From: CAYMYN01 sp964394665
Lineage (GTDB): Bacteria > Planctomycetota > UBA1135 > GCA-002686595
DNA: 64,000 bases
Direction of reading: 5' to 3'
Assembly (NCBI GenBank): GCA_964394665.1
Contig: CAYMYN010000008.1
Coordinates: forward strand, 73,955-137,954
The notes under the pieces were generated by a model. It was not told the origin of the DNA and did no database searches. It saw only the letters and a program-made list of their open reading frames with translations. Position numbers and translations under genes: made by a program. Positions 53,530 through 62,147 of this stretch are shown here, piece after piece. Within the stretch, counting starts at the first letter, position 1. Each line of letters begins with the position of its first letter.

Positions 53530-55614
53530 ATGCCCGAGGCCCCGACCGATCCGCTGCGACCCGCCGAGCTGCTGCGCCTGCAGGCCGAGGTGCTCGAGCT
53601 GGTCGCCACCCAGGAGCGCCCGCGCCTGATCCTGGAACGGTTGTGCACGCGCGTCGAGGAGCTCCTGCCCGGCTCCCGCGCGGGCGTGCAGCACCTGGGC
53701 GAGGGCGGCGCCCTCGAACTCCTGTGCGCGCCGTCGGCCTCCCCCGCGGAGCTCGAGGCCTTCCGCGCCCTGCGCCCGGGCCCGCGGCGCGGCTCGGCCT
53801 CGGCGGCGCTCGCGGCGCGCGCACCCGTGCTGGTCGCGGACGCCTGGCAGGATCCGATCTGGGGCGACCTGCGCGCGGCGGCGCGCGACCACGGGATCCG
53901 CGCCGCCTGGGCCTGGCCGCTCGTCGACCCCCGGCGCGGCGCGCTGGGCGCCTTCACGCTCGTGCGCGCGACCCCCGGCCTGCCGGCGGAGGACGTCAAC
54001 CAGCTCCTGCGCAACGCGGCGCAACTGGCGCTGATCGCGATCGAGCGCGAGTCGTCCGAGGCGGCCGTGCGGGCGCAGCGCAAGCTGCTCGGGAGCATCG
54101 TCGACGGCAGCGAGGATCCGATCTTCGTCAAGGACGTCGAGCGCCGCTACATCCTCGTCAACGCCGCCGAGGCGCGCGGCGTGCGCGAGCGGCCCGAGGA
54201 CATGCTCGGCCTGCGCGACGAGGACCTCTATCCGCCGTCCGTGGCCGAGCTGACGCGGCGCATGGACGAGCAGGTGCTCGCGACGGGCAAGAGCCTGCTG
54301 TACGAGCAGGAGTTCGAGAACCGCGTCGAGGGCCGGCGCCAGTTCCTGCTGCGCAAGAGCCCGCTGCTCGACGAGCGTGGGCGCGCGCGGGGTGTGATCG
54401 GCATCGCGCGCGACGTGAGCGCGCTCAAGCGCGCCGAGGCCGACCTGCGTCAGGCGCAGAAGCTCGAGAGCCTGGGCGTCCTGGCCGGTGGCATCGCCCA
54501 CGACTTCAACAACATCCTGACCGGCATCCTGGGCCACGCCGAGCTCGCCACGGCCGCGATCCCCCGGGGTTCGCCGGCGCTGCACAACCTGGCCGAGATC
54601 GAGCGCGCCGTGCGGCGGGCGGCCGACCTCACGGCCCAGTTGCTCGCCTACGCCGGGCACTCCGAGTCGGCCAAGCGGCCGGTCGCGCTGCCCGCGGTCT
54701 GGGAACAGACGCGCACCCTGCTCGCCAGCACGATCTCCAAACGGGCGCGCCTCGTGTGCGCCTTCGCGCCCGCCCTGCCGGCGCTCGAGGCCGATCCGAT
54801 CCAACTTCGCCAGGTGCTGATGAACCTCGTCACCAACGCCTCCGAGGCCCTACCGGACGGCGCGGGCACGATCGAGGTGCGGGCCCACGCGCTGCGGGTC
54901 GCGGCCGGCGACGGCTGGACCGAGGAGGAGGGCGGCGAGCGCGTCGAGCCCGGGGCCTACGTCGAGCTCTGCGTGCGCGACGACGGCAGCGGCATGGAGC
55001 CCGCGGTCGCCGCGCGGGTGTTCGAGCCCTTCTTCTCGACCAAGTTCGCCGGCCGGGGCCTGGGGCTGGCGGCCGTGCACGGCATCGTGCGCGGCCACGG
55101 CGGCGCGATCCGCATCGAGAGCCGGCCCGCGGCCGGCACCACCTTCCGCGTGCTGCTGCCGGTCTCGGCGGGCTCTCCTTCGCCCACGGGGGCCGGCTCC
55201 CCCGCGCGGGCCGAACCGGGCGCGGGCACGGTGCTGGTCGTCGAGGACGAAGCGCCGGTGCGCGAGGTCGTGCGCCGCATCCTCGAGGGCCAGGGCTACG
55301 CGGTCCTCGAAGCCGAGGACGGCGAGGCCGCCTGCCGGCTGTTCGAGCGCCGCGAGGTCGAGATCACGCTGGTGCTGCTCGACCTCTCCACCCCGCGGCT
55401 CTCGGGCCCCGAGGTCCACCGGCGCCTGCGCGCCCTGCGCCCGGGCCTTCCGGTCGTGCTCGCCAGCGGCTACGCCGAGCACGATGCCCTGGCGGGTTTC
55501 TCCGCCGGCGACATCGCGCGTTTCGTGCGCAAGCCCTTCCGCGGCGCGGAGTTGCTCGCGGCCCTCGCCGACGCCCTGCGCGGCAGCTCAGCGCAGCCCC
55601 AAGCGCCGGGCTAG
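53530..55614 (+). CDS. Hybrid sensor histidine kinase (GAF-PAS-HisKA-HATPase-REC)
   Basis: A 694-residue soluble kinase. A GAF-like domain (about 15-170) precedes a PAS domain (about 185-300, EDPIFVKDVERRYILVNAAE). The HisKA block is LGVLAGGIAHDFNNILTGIL (His near residue 326). HATPase motifs are RQVLMNLVTNASEALP and ELCVRDDGSGM with FEPFFSTKFAGRGLGLA. A C-terminal receiver has VLVVEDEAPVREV, phospho-acceptor Asp in LVLLDLSTPRLSG and Lys in FVRKPF. No cognate regulator or transmembrane segment is visible; a cytosolic signal is likely. The 3' end overlaps the convergent norR by 27 nt. Confidence 0.9.
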   Translation: MPEAPTDPLRPAELLRLQAEVLELVATQERPRLILERLCTRVEELLPGSRAGVQHLGEGGALELLCAPSASPAELEAFRALRPGPRRGSASAALAARAPVLVADAWQDPIWGDLRAAARDHGIRAAWAWPLVDPRRGALGAFTLVRATPGLPAEDVNQLLRNAAQLALIAIERESSEAAVRAQRKLLGSIVDGSEDPIFVKDVERRYILVNAAEARGVRERPEDMLGLRDEDLYPPSVAELTRRMDEQVLATGKSLLYEQEFENRVEGRRQFLLRKSPLLDERGRARGVIGIARDVSALKRAEADLRQAQKLESLGVLAGGIAHDFNNILTGILGHAELATAAIPRGSPALHNLAEIERAVRRAADLTAQLLAYAGHSESAKRPVALPAVWEQTRTLLASTISKRARLVCAFAPALPALEADPIQLRQVLMNLVTNASEALPDGAGTIEVRAHALRVAAGDGWTEEEGGERVEPGAYVELCVRDDGSGMEPAVAARVFEPFFSTKFAGRGLGLAAVHGIVRGHGGAIRIESRPAAGTTFRVLLPVSAGSPSPTGAGSPARAEPGAGTVLVVEDEAPVREVVRRILEGQGYAVLEAEDGEAACRLFERREVEITLVLLDLSTPRLSGPEVHRRLRALRPGLPVVLASGYAEHDALAGFSAGDIARFVRKPFRGAELLAALADALRGSSAQPQAPG

Positions 55615-57156
55615 GTGGTGGAGGTTGCTGCGGTGCAGGCCGAGGGCCCGGGCCGCCCCGGCCCAGTTGCCCCCGTTCGCGTCCAGCGCGGCGCGGATCC
55701 GCGCGCGTTGGAAGTCGTCGATCTCCTCGCGCAGGGAACGGCCCGGCGCGGGCGCGGCGAAGGTGGGCTCGGGGGGCGCAGCGGCGGAGGGCGAGAGCGG
55801 CGCGCCGAATTCGGGGCCCAGGTGCGCGGGGCGCACGAGCACCGGCGCACCGCGCGCGACCTCCGCCGAGGCGCGCAACACGGCGCGCGCGACGACGTGC
55901 TCCAGCTCGCGCACGTTGCCGGGCCAGGGGAAGGCCGTCAGGGCCGCGCGCGCGTCGGCGGTCAGCCGCACCGGCCCCAGGCCCAGCGTGCGGCCGCTGC
56001 GGTCGCAGAAGTGACCCGCGAGCACGGGCACGTCCTCGGCGTGCTCGCGCAGCGGCGGCACGTGCACGCGATACACCTCCAGGCGATGGAACAGGTCGGC
56101 GCGGAACCGGCCGGCGGCGACCTCCTCCTCCAGTCGCCGGTTCGTGGCCGCGACCACGCGCACGTCGACGCGCAGCGCGCGGTCGGCGCCGACGCGTTGG
56201 ATCTCGCCCTCCTGCAGGGCGCGCAGGAGCTTGGCCTGGATCGAGAGCGGTAGCTCGCCGACCTCGTCGAGGAACAACGTGCCCCCGTCGGCCACCTCGA
56301 ACTTGCCCGGCCGGTCGCCGCTGGCGCCGGTGAACGCGCCGCGCACGTGGCCGAAGAGCTCGCTCTCGGCCATCGACTCGGGCAGGGCGGCGCAGTTGAC
56401 GTAGATCATGGGCTCGCCCGCGCGCGGCGACTCGGCGTGCAGTCGGCGCGCGACGAGTTCCTTGCCCACGCCGGTCTCGCCCGTGACCAACACGCCCAGC
56501 CCCGAGCGCGCCACCAGGTCGACCTCGCGCCGCAGGCGGCGCATGAGCTCGCTCTCCCCGATCAGCACGCCGCCCTGGCGGTCGTCGACCTCGCGCGAGA
56601 GGTCACGCACGACCCGCGAGCGGCGCTCCGCCTGGCGCTCCAGGGCGCCGATCAGCTCGCTCGTGCGCAGCGACGCGCCAGCGAGCTCCCCCAGGGCGGC
56701 GAGGAATCGCGCCTCGATGCCGTCGAAGGCCGCGGGCTCGAGCGCATCGAGGGTGAGCACGCCCACCAGCTCTCCGTCGACGCGCAGCGGACAGCCGAGA
56801 CAGGCGTGGATCCGGCGCAGCGCATCGGGGTCGTCCGCCAGCAGGCCGTCGAAGGGATCGGGCAACGGACTGTCGGGCGGGAAGTGCGTCGGGCCGGGCG
56901 CGTTGCACAGGATCTCGAGCCGCGGGTGCTCGGCGCGTGGAAAACGTCGTCCCATGGCATCCGGCGCGAGCCCGTGCGCGGCGAGGGGCACGAGCACGTC
57001 GCGCTCGAGGCGCAGCAGGACGGCCGCATCGCAGGGCAACACGCCCCGCACCGCTTCGACCAGGCGTTGGTGGCGGTCGCCCGCCGCCAGGGAGGCGTTG
57101 AGATCGAGGGCGATGGAGAGCAGCAGCTCGAACTGGCCCTGGGTTGTGGAGGACAT
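55588..57156 (-). CDS. norR: NorR-type nitric-oxide-responsive sigma-54 activator
   Basis: A 522-residue regulator: N-terminal GAF domain, AAA+ domain, C-terminal Fis-type helix-turn-helix (NWAGAARALGLHRSNLHHLA). The GAF iron-centre residues proposed for E. coli NorR are kept: PDPFDGL (two Asp), HACLGC (Cys), TLDAL (Asp) and Arg in HPRLEIL. The AAA+ part has Walker A TGETGVGKE, the sigma-54 loop HVRGAFTGASGDRPGKFE, Walker B LFLDEVGE and the R-finger region. NO binding would relieve repression by the GAF domain and turn on ric and norZ. It is divergent from ric with a 156-nt gap. Confidence 0.92.
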   Translation of the reverse strand: MSSTTQGQFELLLSIALDLNASLAAGDRHQRLVEAVRGVLPCDAAVLLRLERDVLVPLAAHGLAPDAMGRRFPRAEHPRLEILCNAPGPTHFPPDSPLPDPFDGLLADDPDALRRIHACLGCPLRVDGELVGVLTLDALEPAAFDGIEARFLAALGELAGASLRTSELIGALERQAERRSRVVRDLSREVDDRQGGVLIGESELMRRLRREVDLVARSGLGVLVTGETGVGKELVARRLHAESPRAGEPMIYVNCAALPESMAESELFGHVRGAFTGASGDRPGKFEVADGGTLFLDEVGELPLSIQAKLLRALQEGEIQRVGADRALRVDVRVVAATNRRLEEEVAAGRFRADLFHRLEVYRVHVPPLREHAEDVPVLAGHFCDRSGRTLGLGPVRLTADARAALTAFPWPGNVRELEHVVARAVLRASAEVARGAPVLVRPAHLGPEFGAPLSPSAAAPPEPTFAAPAPGRSLREEIDDFQRARIRAALDANGGNWAGAARALGLHRSNLHHLARRLGLR

Positions 57157-57174
57157 GACGTCGTTATCGTCCCA

Positions 57175-57227
57175 ACAACGCCCGGGGTGTTGTAGATCAG
57201 TCTACGCCATTCCGTAACTGACTACGG
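57175..57227 (+). promoter_or_regulatory. Candidate NorR operator cluster in the norR-ric intergenic region
   Basis: Three neighbouring inverted repeats: ACAAC-N9-GTTGT (57175-57193), GTAGA-N4-TCTAC (57192-57205) and CCGTA-N6-TACGG (57212-57227). The reverse complement of the second (GTAGACTGATCTAC) and the core of the third (GTAACTGACTAC) share GTA..ACTGA..CTAC. E. coli norV has three NorR sites upstream of its sigma-54 promoter. That spacing is matched here, but the arms differ from the E. coli GTCA-N3-TGAC motif. Confidence 0.4.
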
Positions 57228-57257
57228 ACAAAGGAGTTGCATCCGCGGCACGGGGCT

Positions 57258-57272
57258 TGGTTTCCGGGTGGC
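57258..57272 (+). promoter_or_regulatory. Weak sigma-54 promoter match upstream of ric
   Basis: TGGTTTCCGGGTGGC has TGG in place of the -24 TGGCAC box and TGGC in place of the -12 TTGC box with the correct GG-N10-GC spacing. Three of the six -24 bases match and one -12 base is off. It sits 30 nt below the palindromes and about 40 nt above the ric start, the right position for NorR activation. Confidence 0.3.
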
Positions 57273-57301
57273 CAACCACCAACCGGCCCCCAGCGGGGGC
57301 C

Positions 57302-57306
57302 AGGAG
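57302..57306 (+). promoter_or_regulatory. Ribosome binding site of ric
   Basis: AGGAG ends 6 nt before the ATG at 57313, which fixes that start in preference to an in-frame GTG at 57268. A clear Shine-Dalgarno of this kind is rare in the window. Confidence 0.7.
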
Positions 57307-57312
57307 CCCGCC

Positions 57313-57975
57313 ATGATCCCGATCAGCGAACCCCTCGCGCGCCTCGCCACGACCCGCCCCGCCGCGGCGCGGGTCTTCCACCGCCACCACCTCGACTTCT
57401 GCTGCGGGGGCGAGCGCTCGCTGGCCGAGGCCTGTCGCGCGGCCGGCCTCGACCCCGAGTTGTTGGCGCGCGAGATCGAGGTCGAGGAGGTGCGCGCCGA
57501 GCCCGGCCTGCGCTGGGACGAGCGCCCCCTGACCGAGCTCATCGACCACATCCTCACGCGCTACCACGAGCCCCTGCGCGAGGAGCTGCCGCGCCTGGCG
57601 GCCATGGCCGAGAAGGTCGAGCGCGTGCACGCCGACAAGCCGCACGCGCCCCACGGGCTCGCGCGCCACCTCACCGGGATGATCGAGGCCGTCGAGGACC
57701 ACCTCCAGAAGGAGGAGCAGATCCTCTTCCCGGCCATCCGCGCCGGCCACGGCCAGGGCCTCTCGATGCCCATCCACGTGATGGAGCAGGAGCACGACGA
57801 CCACGGGGCGAGCCTGCGCCGCATTCGCGCGCTCAGCGCCGACCTCGTTCCGCCCCCCGACGCCTGCACGACCTGGCGCACGCTCTACCTGGGCCTCGAG
57901 GAGCTCGAGCGCGACCTGATGGACCACATCCACCTCGAGAACCACGTGCTCTTCCCGCGCGCCCTCGGGCGCTGA
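57313..57975 (+). CDS. ric: Repair of iron centres (RIC) di-iron protein, YtfE/ScdA family
   Basis: A 220-residue protein: an N-terminal ScdA_N domain with FHRHHLDFCCGGERSLAEAC (about residues 24-43), then a hemerythrin-like four-helix bundle. Di-iron ligands are in LIDHILTRYHE, EDHLQKEEQILFP, MEQEHDDHG and DHIHLENHVLFP. RIC proteins repair NO- or oxidant-damaged Fe-S clusters and can reduce NO. Placement beside norR and norZ makes the NO role very likely. The symbol ric is used here; E. coli calls it ytfE and S. aureus scdA. Confidence 0.92.
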   Translation: MIPISEPLARLATTRPAAARVFHRHHLDFCCGGERSLAEACRAAGLDPELLAREIEVEEVRAEPGLRWDERPLTELIDHILTRYHEPLREELPRLAAMAEKVERVHADKPHAPHGLARHLTGMIEAVEDHLQKEEQILFPAIRAGHGQGLSMPIHVMEQEHDDHGASLRRIRALSADLVPPPDACTTWRTLYLGLEELERDLMDHIHLENHVLFPRALGR

Positions 57976-58021
57976 TCCGCCGCCTTCCATTCCCCTCCCC
58001 CCCGAATCCCCCCCGATCGCC

Positions 58022-60337
58022 GTGAACACAAAGAGACTCTGGATCGCCCTGGCGGCGGTCCTCGTGAGCACCTTCTTCCTGCTGGGCTTCTTCGGTCGCG
58101 AGGTCTACCGCCAAGCCCCGCCCATCCCCGAACGCGTCGTCACCGAGGACGGGCGGGTGCTGGCCACGCGCGAGAGCATCCTCGACGGTCAACAGGTCTG
58201 GCAGAGCGTCGGCGGCCAACAGGTCGGCTCGATCTGGGGCCACGGCGCCTACCAGGCCCCCGATTGGTCCGCCGACTGGCTGCACCGCGAGGCCGTGGGC
58301 CTGCTCGAGCTGTGGGCCGAGCGCGAGCACGGCGTCGCCTTCACCGCGCTCGGATCCGAGCAGCAGGGCGGGCTGGAGCGGCGCGTGCGCGAGCTCCTGC
58401 GCGCCAACCGCTACGACGCGGCCTCCGGTGATCTCATCGTCGAGCCCGATCGCGCCCTGGTCATGGAGCGCAACGCGGCCCACTACCGCGCGCTCTTCTC
58501 GGACGACCCGGCCTACGACGAGTTGCGCGCCGCCTACGCCCTGCACACGAACGCGCTGACCGACCCGGCGCGCCTCGACGTGCTGACCGACTTCTTCTTC
58601 TGGACGTCCTGGGCCTGCGCGGCCGAGCGGCCGGGCACCGGTTACTCCTACACCAACAACTGGCCGCACGAGCCCCTCGTCGGCAACACGCCCACGGCGG
58701 CCAACATCCTGTGGTCGATCCTCAGCATCGTGCTGCTGATCGCCGCGGTCGGCGCGCTCGTCTGGTACAACGCCTCCCGCGAACACGCGGAGGAGCCCGT
58801 CCAACCGCCGCGCCGCGACCCGCTCGAGGGCTTCCAGCTCACGCCTTCGATGCGCGCGGTCGGCAAGTTCTGCGGCGTCGTCGTGGCGCTGTTCGTCGTG
58901 CAGGTCCTCCTGGGCGCGGTCACGGCCCACTACACGGTCGAGGGCCACGGCTTCTTCGGCTTCCCCCTTGCCGACTACCTGCCCTACGCGGTCACGCGCA
59001 CCTGGCACCTGCAGACGGCGGTGTTCTGGATCGCGACGGCCTTCCTGGCCGCGGGTCTGTTCCTGGCGCCGGCCGTCGGCGGCCGTGAGCCCCGCTACCA
59101 GCGCCTGGGCGTGAACCTCTTGCTCGGCGCGCTGGTGCTGGTCGTGGGCGGATCCCTCGCCGGCCAGTGGTTCTCCGTGCACCAGTACTTCGGCCTCGAC
59201 GCCGGATTCTGGTTCGGCCACCAGGGCTACGAGTACGTCGACCTGGGCCGCGCCTGGCAGATCGCCCTCTACGGCGGCCTTCTGCTGTGGCTGTTCCTCG
59301 TGTTGCGCGGCCTGTGGCCGGCGCTGCGGAGCGGTGAACAATCGCGCCAGATCGTGCTGCTCTTCGCCGGTTCGGCGGGTGCCATCGGCCTGTTCTACGG
59401 CGCGGGCTTCTTCTACGGCGCGCGCTCGCACCTGTCGGTCATGGAGTACTGGCGCTGGTGGGTCGTGCACCTGTGGGTCGAGGGCTTCATGGAGGTCTTC
59501 GCGACCGCCGTGCTCGCCTTCCTCTTCACGCGCATGGGCCTGATCCGCACCGCCAGCGCGACCCGCGCCGTGCTGTTCTCGACCAGCATCTTCCTGGTCG
59601 GCGGCATCCCCGGCACCTTCCACCACCTCTACTTCAGCGGCACGCCGGTCTCGATCATGGCCATCGGCGCGACCTTCAGCGCGCTCGAGGTGGTGCCGCT
59701 GGTGTTGATCGGCATCGAGGCCTGGGAGACCCTGCGCCTGGGTCGGGGCGCCCCCTGGATGGAGCGCTACCGCTGGCCCCTGCGCTTCTTCGTGGGCGTC
59801 GCCTTCTGGAACTTGGTCGGCGCCGGGATCTTCGGCTTCCTGATCAACCCCCCGGTCGCGCTCTACTACATGCAGGGCCTCAACACGACGCCCGTGCACG
59901 CCCACACGGCCCTCTTCGGGGTCTATGGCCTGCTCGCCCTGGGCCTGGTGCTCGTGATCCTGCGCCGCCTGGCGCCGGTGCACGCCTGGAAGGAAGGTGC
60001 GCTGCGCTACTCCTTCTGGGCCATGAACGGCGGCCTGGCGGCGATGGTGCTGCTCTCCCTGCTCCCGATCGGTCTCCTGCAGGCCTTCGCGAGCATGGAC
60101 CAGGGCCTGTGGTACGCGCGCAGCGCCGAGTTCCTGCAGCAGCCCCTGCTCCAGAACCTGCGTTGGATGCGCATCGTCGGTGACACGATCTTCCTCTCCG
60201 GCGTCGCCTCCTTCGCCTGGTTCGTGCTCGGCCTGAAGACCGGCTGGTCCCTGCGCCGCGACCTCGCCCCCGAGCCCCCCGCCGATCTCCCGGCCTTCGA
60301 GCCCGAACTCGAACCCGAGCCGGCCGCCGCGCCCTGA
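58022..60337 (+). CDS. norZ: Quinol-dependent nitric oxide reductase (qNOR)
   Basis: A 771-residue integral membrane enzyme reducing 2 NO to N2O with electrons from quinol. The N-terminal NorC-like part (LDGQQVWQSVGGQQVGSIWG) is fused to a 12-helix NorB part. Heme and non-heme iron ligands fall in TWHLQTAVFWI, VVHLWVEGFMEVFAT (with the conserved Glu), GTFHHLYFSG and PVHAHTALFGVYG. It starts at GTG 46 nt after ric. NorB-only enzymes are shorter and need cytochrome c; the fused N-terminus supports qNOR. A strong hairpin follows the stop. Confidence 0.95.
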   Translation: MNTKRLWIALAAVLVSTFFLLGFFGREVYRQAPPIPERVVTEDGRVLATRESILDGQQVWQSVGGQQVGSIWGHGAYQAPDWSADWLHREAVGLLELWAEREHGVAFTALGSEQQGGLERRVRELLRANRYDAASGDLIVEPDRALVMERNAAHYRALFSDDPAYDELRAAYALHTNALTDPARLDVLTDFFFWTSWACAAERPGTGYSYTNNWPHEPLVGNTPTAANILWSILSIVLLIAAVGALVWYNASREHAEEPVQPPRRDPLEGFQLTPSMRAVGKFCGVVVALFVVQVLLGAVTAHYTVEGHGFFGFPLADYLPYAVTRTWHLQTAVFWIATAFLAAGLFLAPAVGGREPRYQRLGVNLLLGALVLVVGGSLAGQWFSVHQYFGLDAGFWFGHQGYEYVDLGRAWQIALYGGLLLWLFLVLRGLWPALRSGEQSRQIVLLFAGSAGAIGLFYGAGFFYGARSHLSVMEYWRWWVVHLWVEGFMEVFATAVLAFLFTRMGLIRTASATRAVLFSTSIFLVGGIPGTFHHLYFSGTPVSIMAIGATFSALEVVPLVLIGIEAWETLRLGRGAPWMERYRWPLRFFVGVAFWNLVGAGIFGFLINPPVALYYMQGLNTTPVHAHTALFGVYGLLALGLVLVILRRLAPVHAWKEGALRYSFWAMNGGLAAMVLLSLLPIGLLQAFASMDQGLWYARSAEFLQQPLLQNLRWMRIVGDTIFLSGVASFAWFVLGLKTGWSLRRDLAPEPPADLPAFEPELEPEPAAAP

Positions 60338-60389
60338 CCCCCACTCCAGCGGGCGGCGCCCCGCGCCCCCCGCTCGAAACAACCGCAAC

Positions 60390-60419
60390 GAGGGAGCGCC
60401 CCACGAAGGGCGCTCCCTC
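60390..60419 (+). terminator. Strong hairpin after norZ
   Basis: GAGGGAGCGCCC-CACGAA-GGGCGCTCCCTC is a perfect 12-bp inverted repeat with a 6-nt loop, 52 nt after the norZ stop. There is no T-run, but the stability of the stem makes a transcription end or RNA-stabilising structure likely. Confidence 0.6.
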
Positions 60420-60900
60420 CGCTTCGCCCGCGCACGAACCCCGGGCCCGGACGACGCACGCACCCCGACGTGAGAGTGTCGGGAATCCTGCGCCCCGAGG
60501 CGCTCCACCCATTCCCGGCAGCGGCTCTATCGGAAACGCCGCTCTGCCACTGGCGACGGTGGCCTCCGCAGTGAGAAGTGGAGATCGTGTGGAGCGAGGG
60601 GTCTGCCCCCTGAACCGGGCGCTTGCGAACCGATTCCCTCGATCGTCCGTCTCCCCCGGACACCGTCATGACGGGAAGGGACGTGAACCTGATCTGTTGG
60701 GTGGCGCTCGTTCCGACCGAGTAGCGGCGTCAGGCGTCCAGCGCGCTCGACCCTTCCTGCGATAGCGGGGCCCTCACCTGTGCAATCCAGACTCGCCTCC
60801 CGGCGAGGGGAGCCGGCTTCGCCCCGCGATCCCAAGGGATCCGGCCGGGAGGTGCTCAGGGTGAGGTGGAGGTTGCCTTGGTAGCCTGGGAGCAGCTCGG
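60420..60900. other. Non-coding stretch before the HNH gene, possible mobile-element relic
   Basis: About 480 nt with no gene I can support. Base composition looks a little lower in G+C than the surroundings, and short open frames on both strands are low-quality. The segment around 60478-60491 (GTCGGGAATCCTGC) looks like the kind of terminal sequence seen in some insertion sequences, but no matching second end was found. Nothing else recognisable. Confidence 0.3.
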
Positions 60901-61869
60901 ATGATCCAGCCCTTCATCGCCAACACCGACCGGAACTGGTTCGACTTCCTCGCGACCCGCAGCGCGGCCGCCGGGGCGCCCCTAGACGAGGTCAATTTCT
61001 GGCAACCCAAGGCCACCCAGCCGATGGTGCGCTTGGCCCCGGGCACACCGATCTTCTTCCGCCTGAAGGCCCCGATCCACGTGATCGCCGGCTACGGGTT
61101 CTTCGCGTCCTTCGTGTTGCTCGCCATCGAGCAGGCATGGGACTTCTTCGGCGAGGCGAACGGGGACCCCGATCCGATCCGATTTCAGGAGCGGATCGGT
61201 ACCTACCGCAAGCTCGACCTCGTCTCCGACCCGCGGGCGCCCAGGAAGCCCCTGGGCTGCACCCTGCTGCGCGACGCCGTCTTCTGGCCCCGGGCCCGCT
61301 GGCTCCCCTGGGGTGGGGCTCAGGGCTGGGCACCGAACATCGTGCAGGGGAAACGCGAGCAGGATCCCATCCGCGCCAGCCGACTCCTGGCCGAGATACA
61401 GTACGACCACCTGACGGCGCCCGAGGACCTGGTCGCCCCCTCCTTCCTACCCCTTGAAGTCGACGAGCGCGAGCTCGTCCTGGCCCGCGCCCGCCCGCGC
61501 GTCGGCCAAGGGACCTTCCGGTCACGGCTGCTCGATTCCTACGGTCGCCGTTGCGCGATCACCGGCGAACACACCGAGATCGTCCTCGACGCCGCCCACA
61601 TCCAGCCCTACCTGGGCCCGCGATCGAACCACCCCCAGAACGGACTTCTGCTGACCAAGGAGTTCCACACCCTCTTCGACCGCGGCTACGTGTCCATCTC
61701 GCCGCAGCTCGAGGTGCTCGTCAGCCCGCGCCTACGCCGGGAGTGGGACAACGGCGCGCGCTACTACGCCTACGATCGCCGCCCCCTCGCCTCAAGGCCC
61801 GCGGTCGCGGGCGCCCACCCCTCCCCGGAAGCGCTCCAGTGGCACCAGAGCCACGTTTTCCGGCCCTGA
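60901..61869 (+). CDS. HNH endonuclease, restriction-endonuclease-like
   Basis: A 322-residue protein. The C-terminal HNH domain (about 205-295) has RRCAITGEHTEIVLDAAHIQ, NHPQNGLLLTKEFHTLFDRG and the closing WHQSHVF. This pattern is that of COG3440-type predicted restriction endonucleases. The N-terminal 190 residues (PFIANTDRNWFDFLATRSA, LAPGTPIFFRLKAPIHVIAG) look like the EVE/PUA-like module often fused to them and thought to read modified bases. A DNA-defence role against modified phage DNA is inferred. It stands alone between norZ and tRNA-Glu. Confidence 0.8.
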   Translation: MIQPFIANTDRNWFDFLATRSAAAGAPLDEVNFWQPKATQPMVRLAPGTPIFFRLKAPIHVIAGYGFFASFVLLAIEQAWDFFGEANGDPDPIRFQERIGTYRKLDLVSDPRAPRKPLGCTLLRDAVFWPRARWLPWGGAQGWAPNIVQGKREQDPIRASRLLAEIQYDHLTAPEDLVAPSFLPLEVDERELVLARARPRVGQGTFRSRLLDSYGRRCAITGEHTEIVLDAAHIQPYLGPRSNHPQNGLLLTKEFHTLFDRGYVSISPQLEVLVSPRLRREWDNGARYYAYDRRPLASRPAVAGAHPSPEALQWHQSHVFRP

Positions 61870-61908
61870 GGGCGCGGCTCGCCGGACGGCCCCGCGCAGG
61901 AGGTGAAG

Positions 61909-61986
61909 TGGTGACCCCTAGGGGATTTGAACCCCTGTCGCCAGGATGAAAACCTGGTGTCCTAGGCCTGACTAGACGAAGGGGCC
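61909..61986 (-). tRNA. tRNA-Glu (anticodon UUC)
   Basis: Read on the minus strand, the 7-bp acceptor stem pairs GGCCCCT with AGGGGTC (one G-U). The anticodon arm is CCAGG-TTTTCAT-CCTGG with anticodon TTC. The T arm is AGGGG-TTCAAAT-CCCCT, and A73 is followed by an encoded CCA. It decodes GAA/GAG. Its 3' end faces the HNH gene 39 nt away, making it a possible integration point. Confidence 0.93.
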
Positions 61987-62147
61987 ACCGGGGGGGTGCG
62001 GCCCCGGGGGGCCGCGCGGGCGGTGAGGGTCGCCCGGTCTCGGCCGGCGGCGGCGGGCCGCTACCGATCGAGGCCGGGAAGGTATCGGGGGCCCGGGGGC
62101 ATGTCAACGCCGCGGGGGGCTTTCGAGGCTCCGGGCTCGGAGGGCGC

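Noticed and set aside
60478..60491. Insertion-sequence end
   Set aside because: The sequence resembles some terminal repeats, but no inverted copy or transposase fragment was found within 1 kb, so no element is called.
57833..60508. 891-codon minus-strand frame opposite norZ
   Set aside because: Mirror of the norZ coding strand; His/Glu/Gly/Ala-rich repeats without any family motif, while norZ has all expected ligands.
60527..60835. Possible small gene on the minus strand in the gap before the HNH gene
   Set aside because: About 100 codons of Arg/Gly/Pro/Ser-rich sequence, no start signal, no domain; kept only as non-coding stretch.
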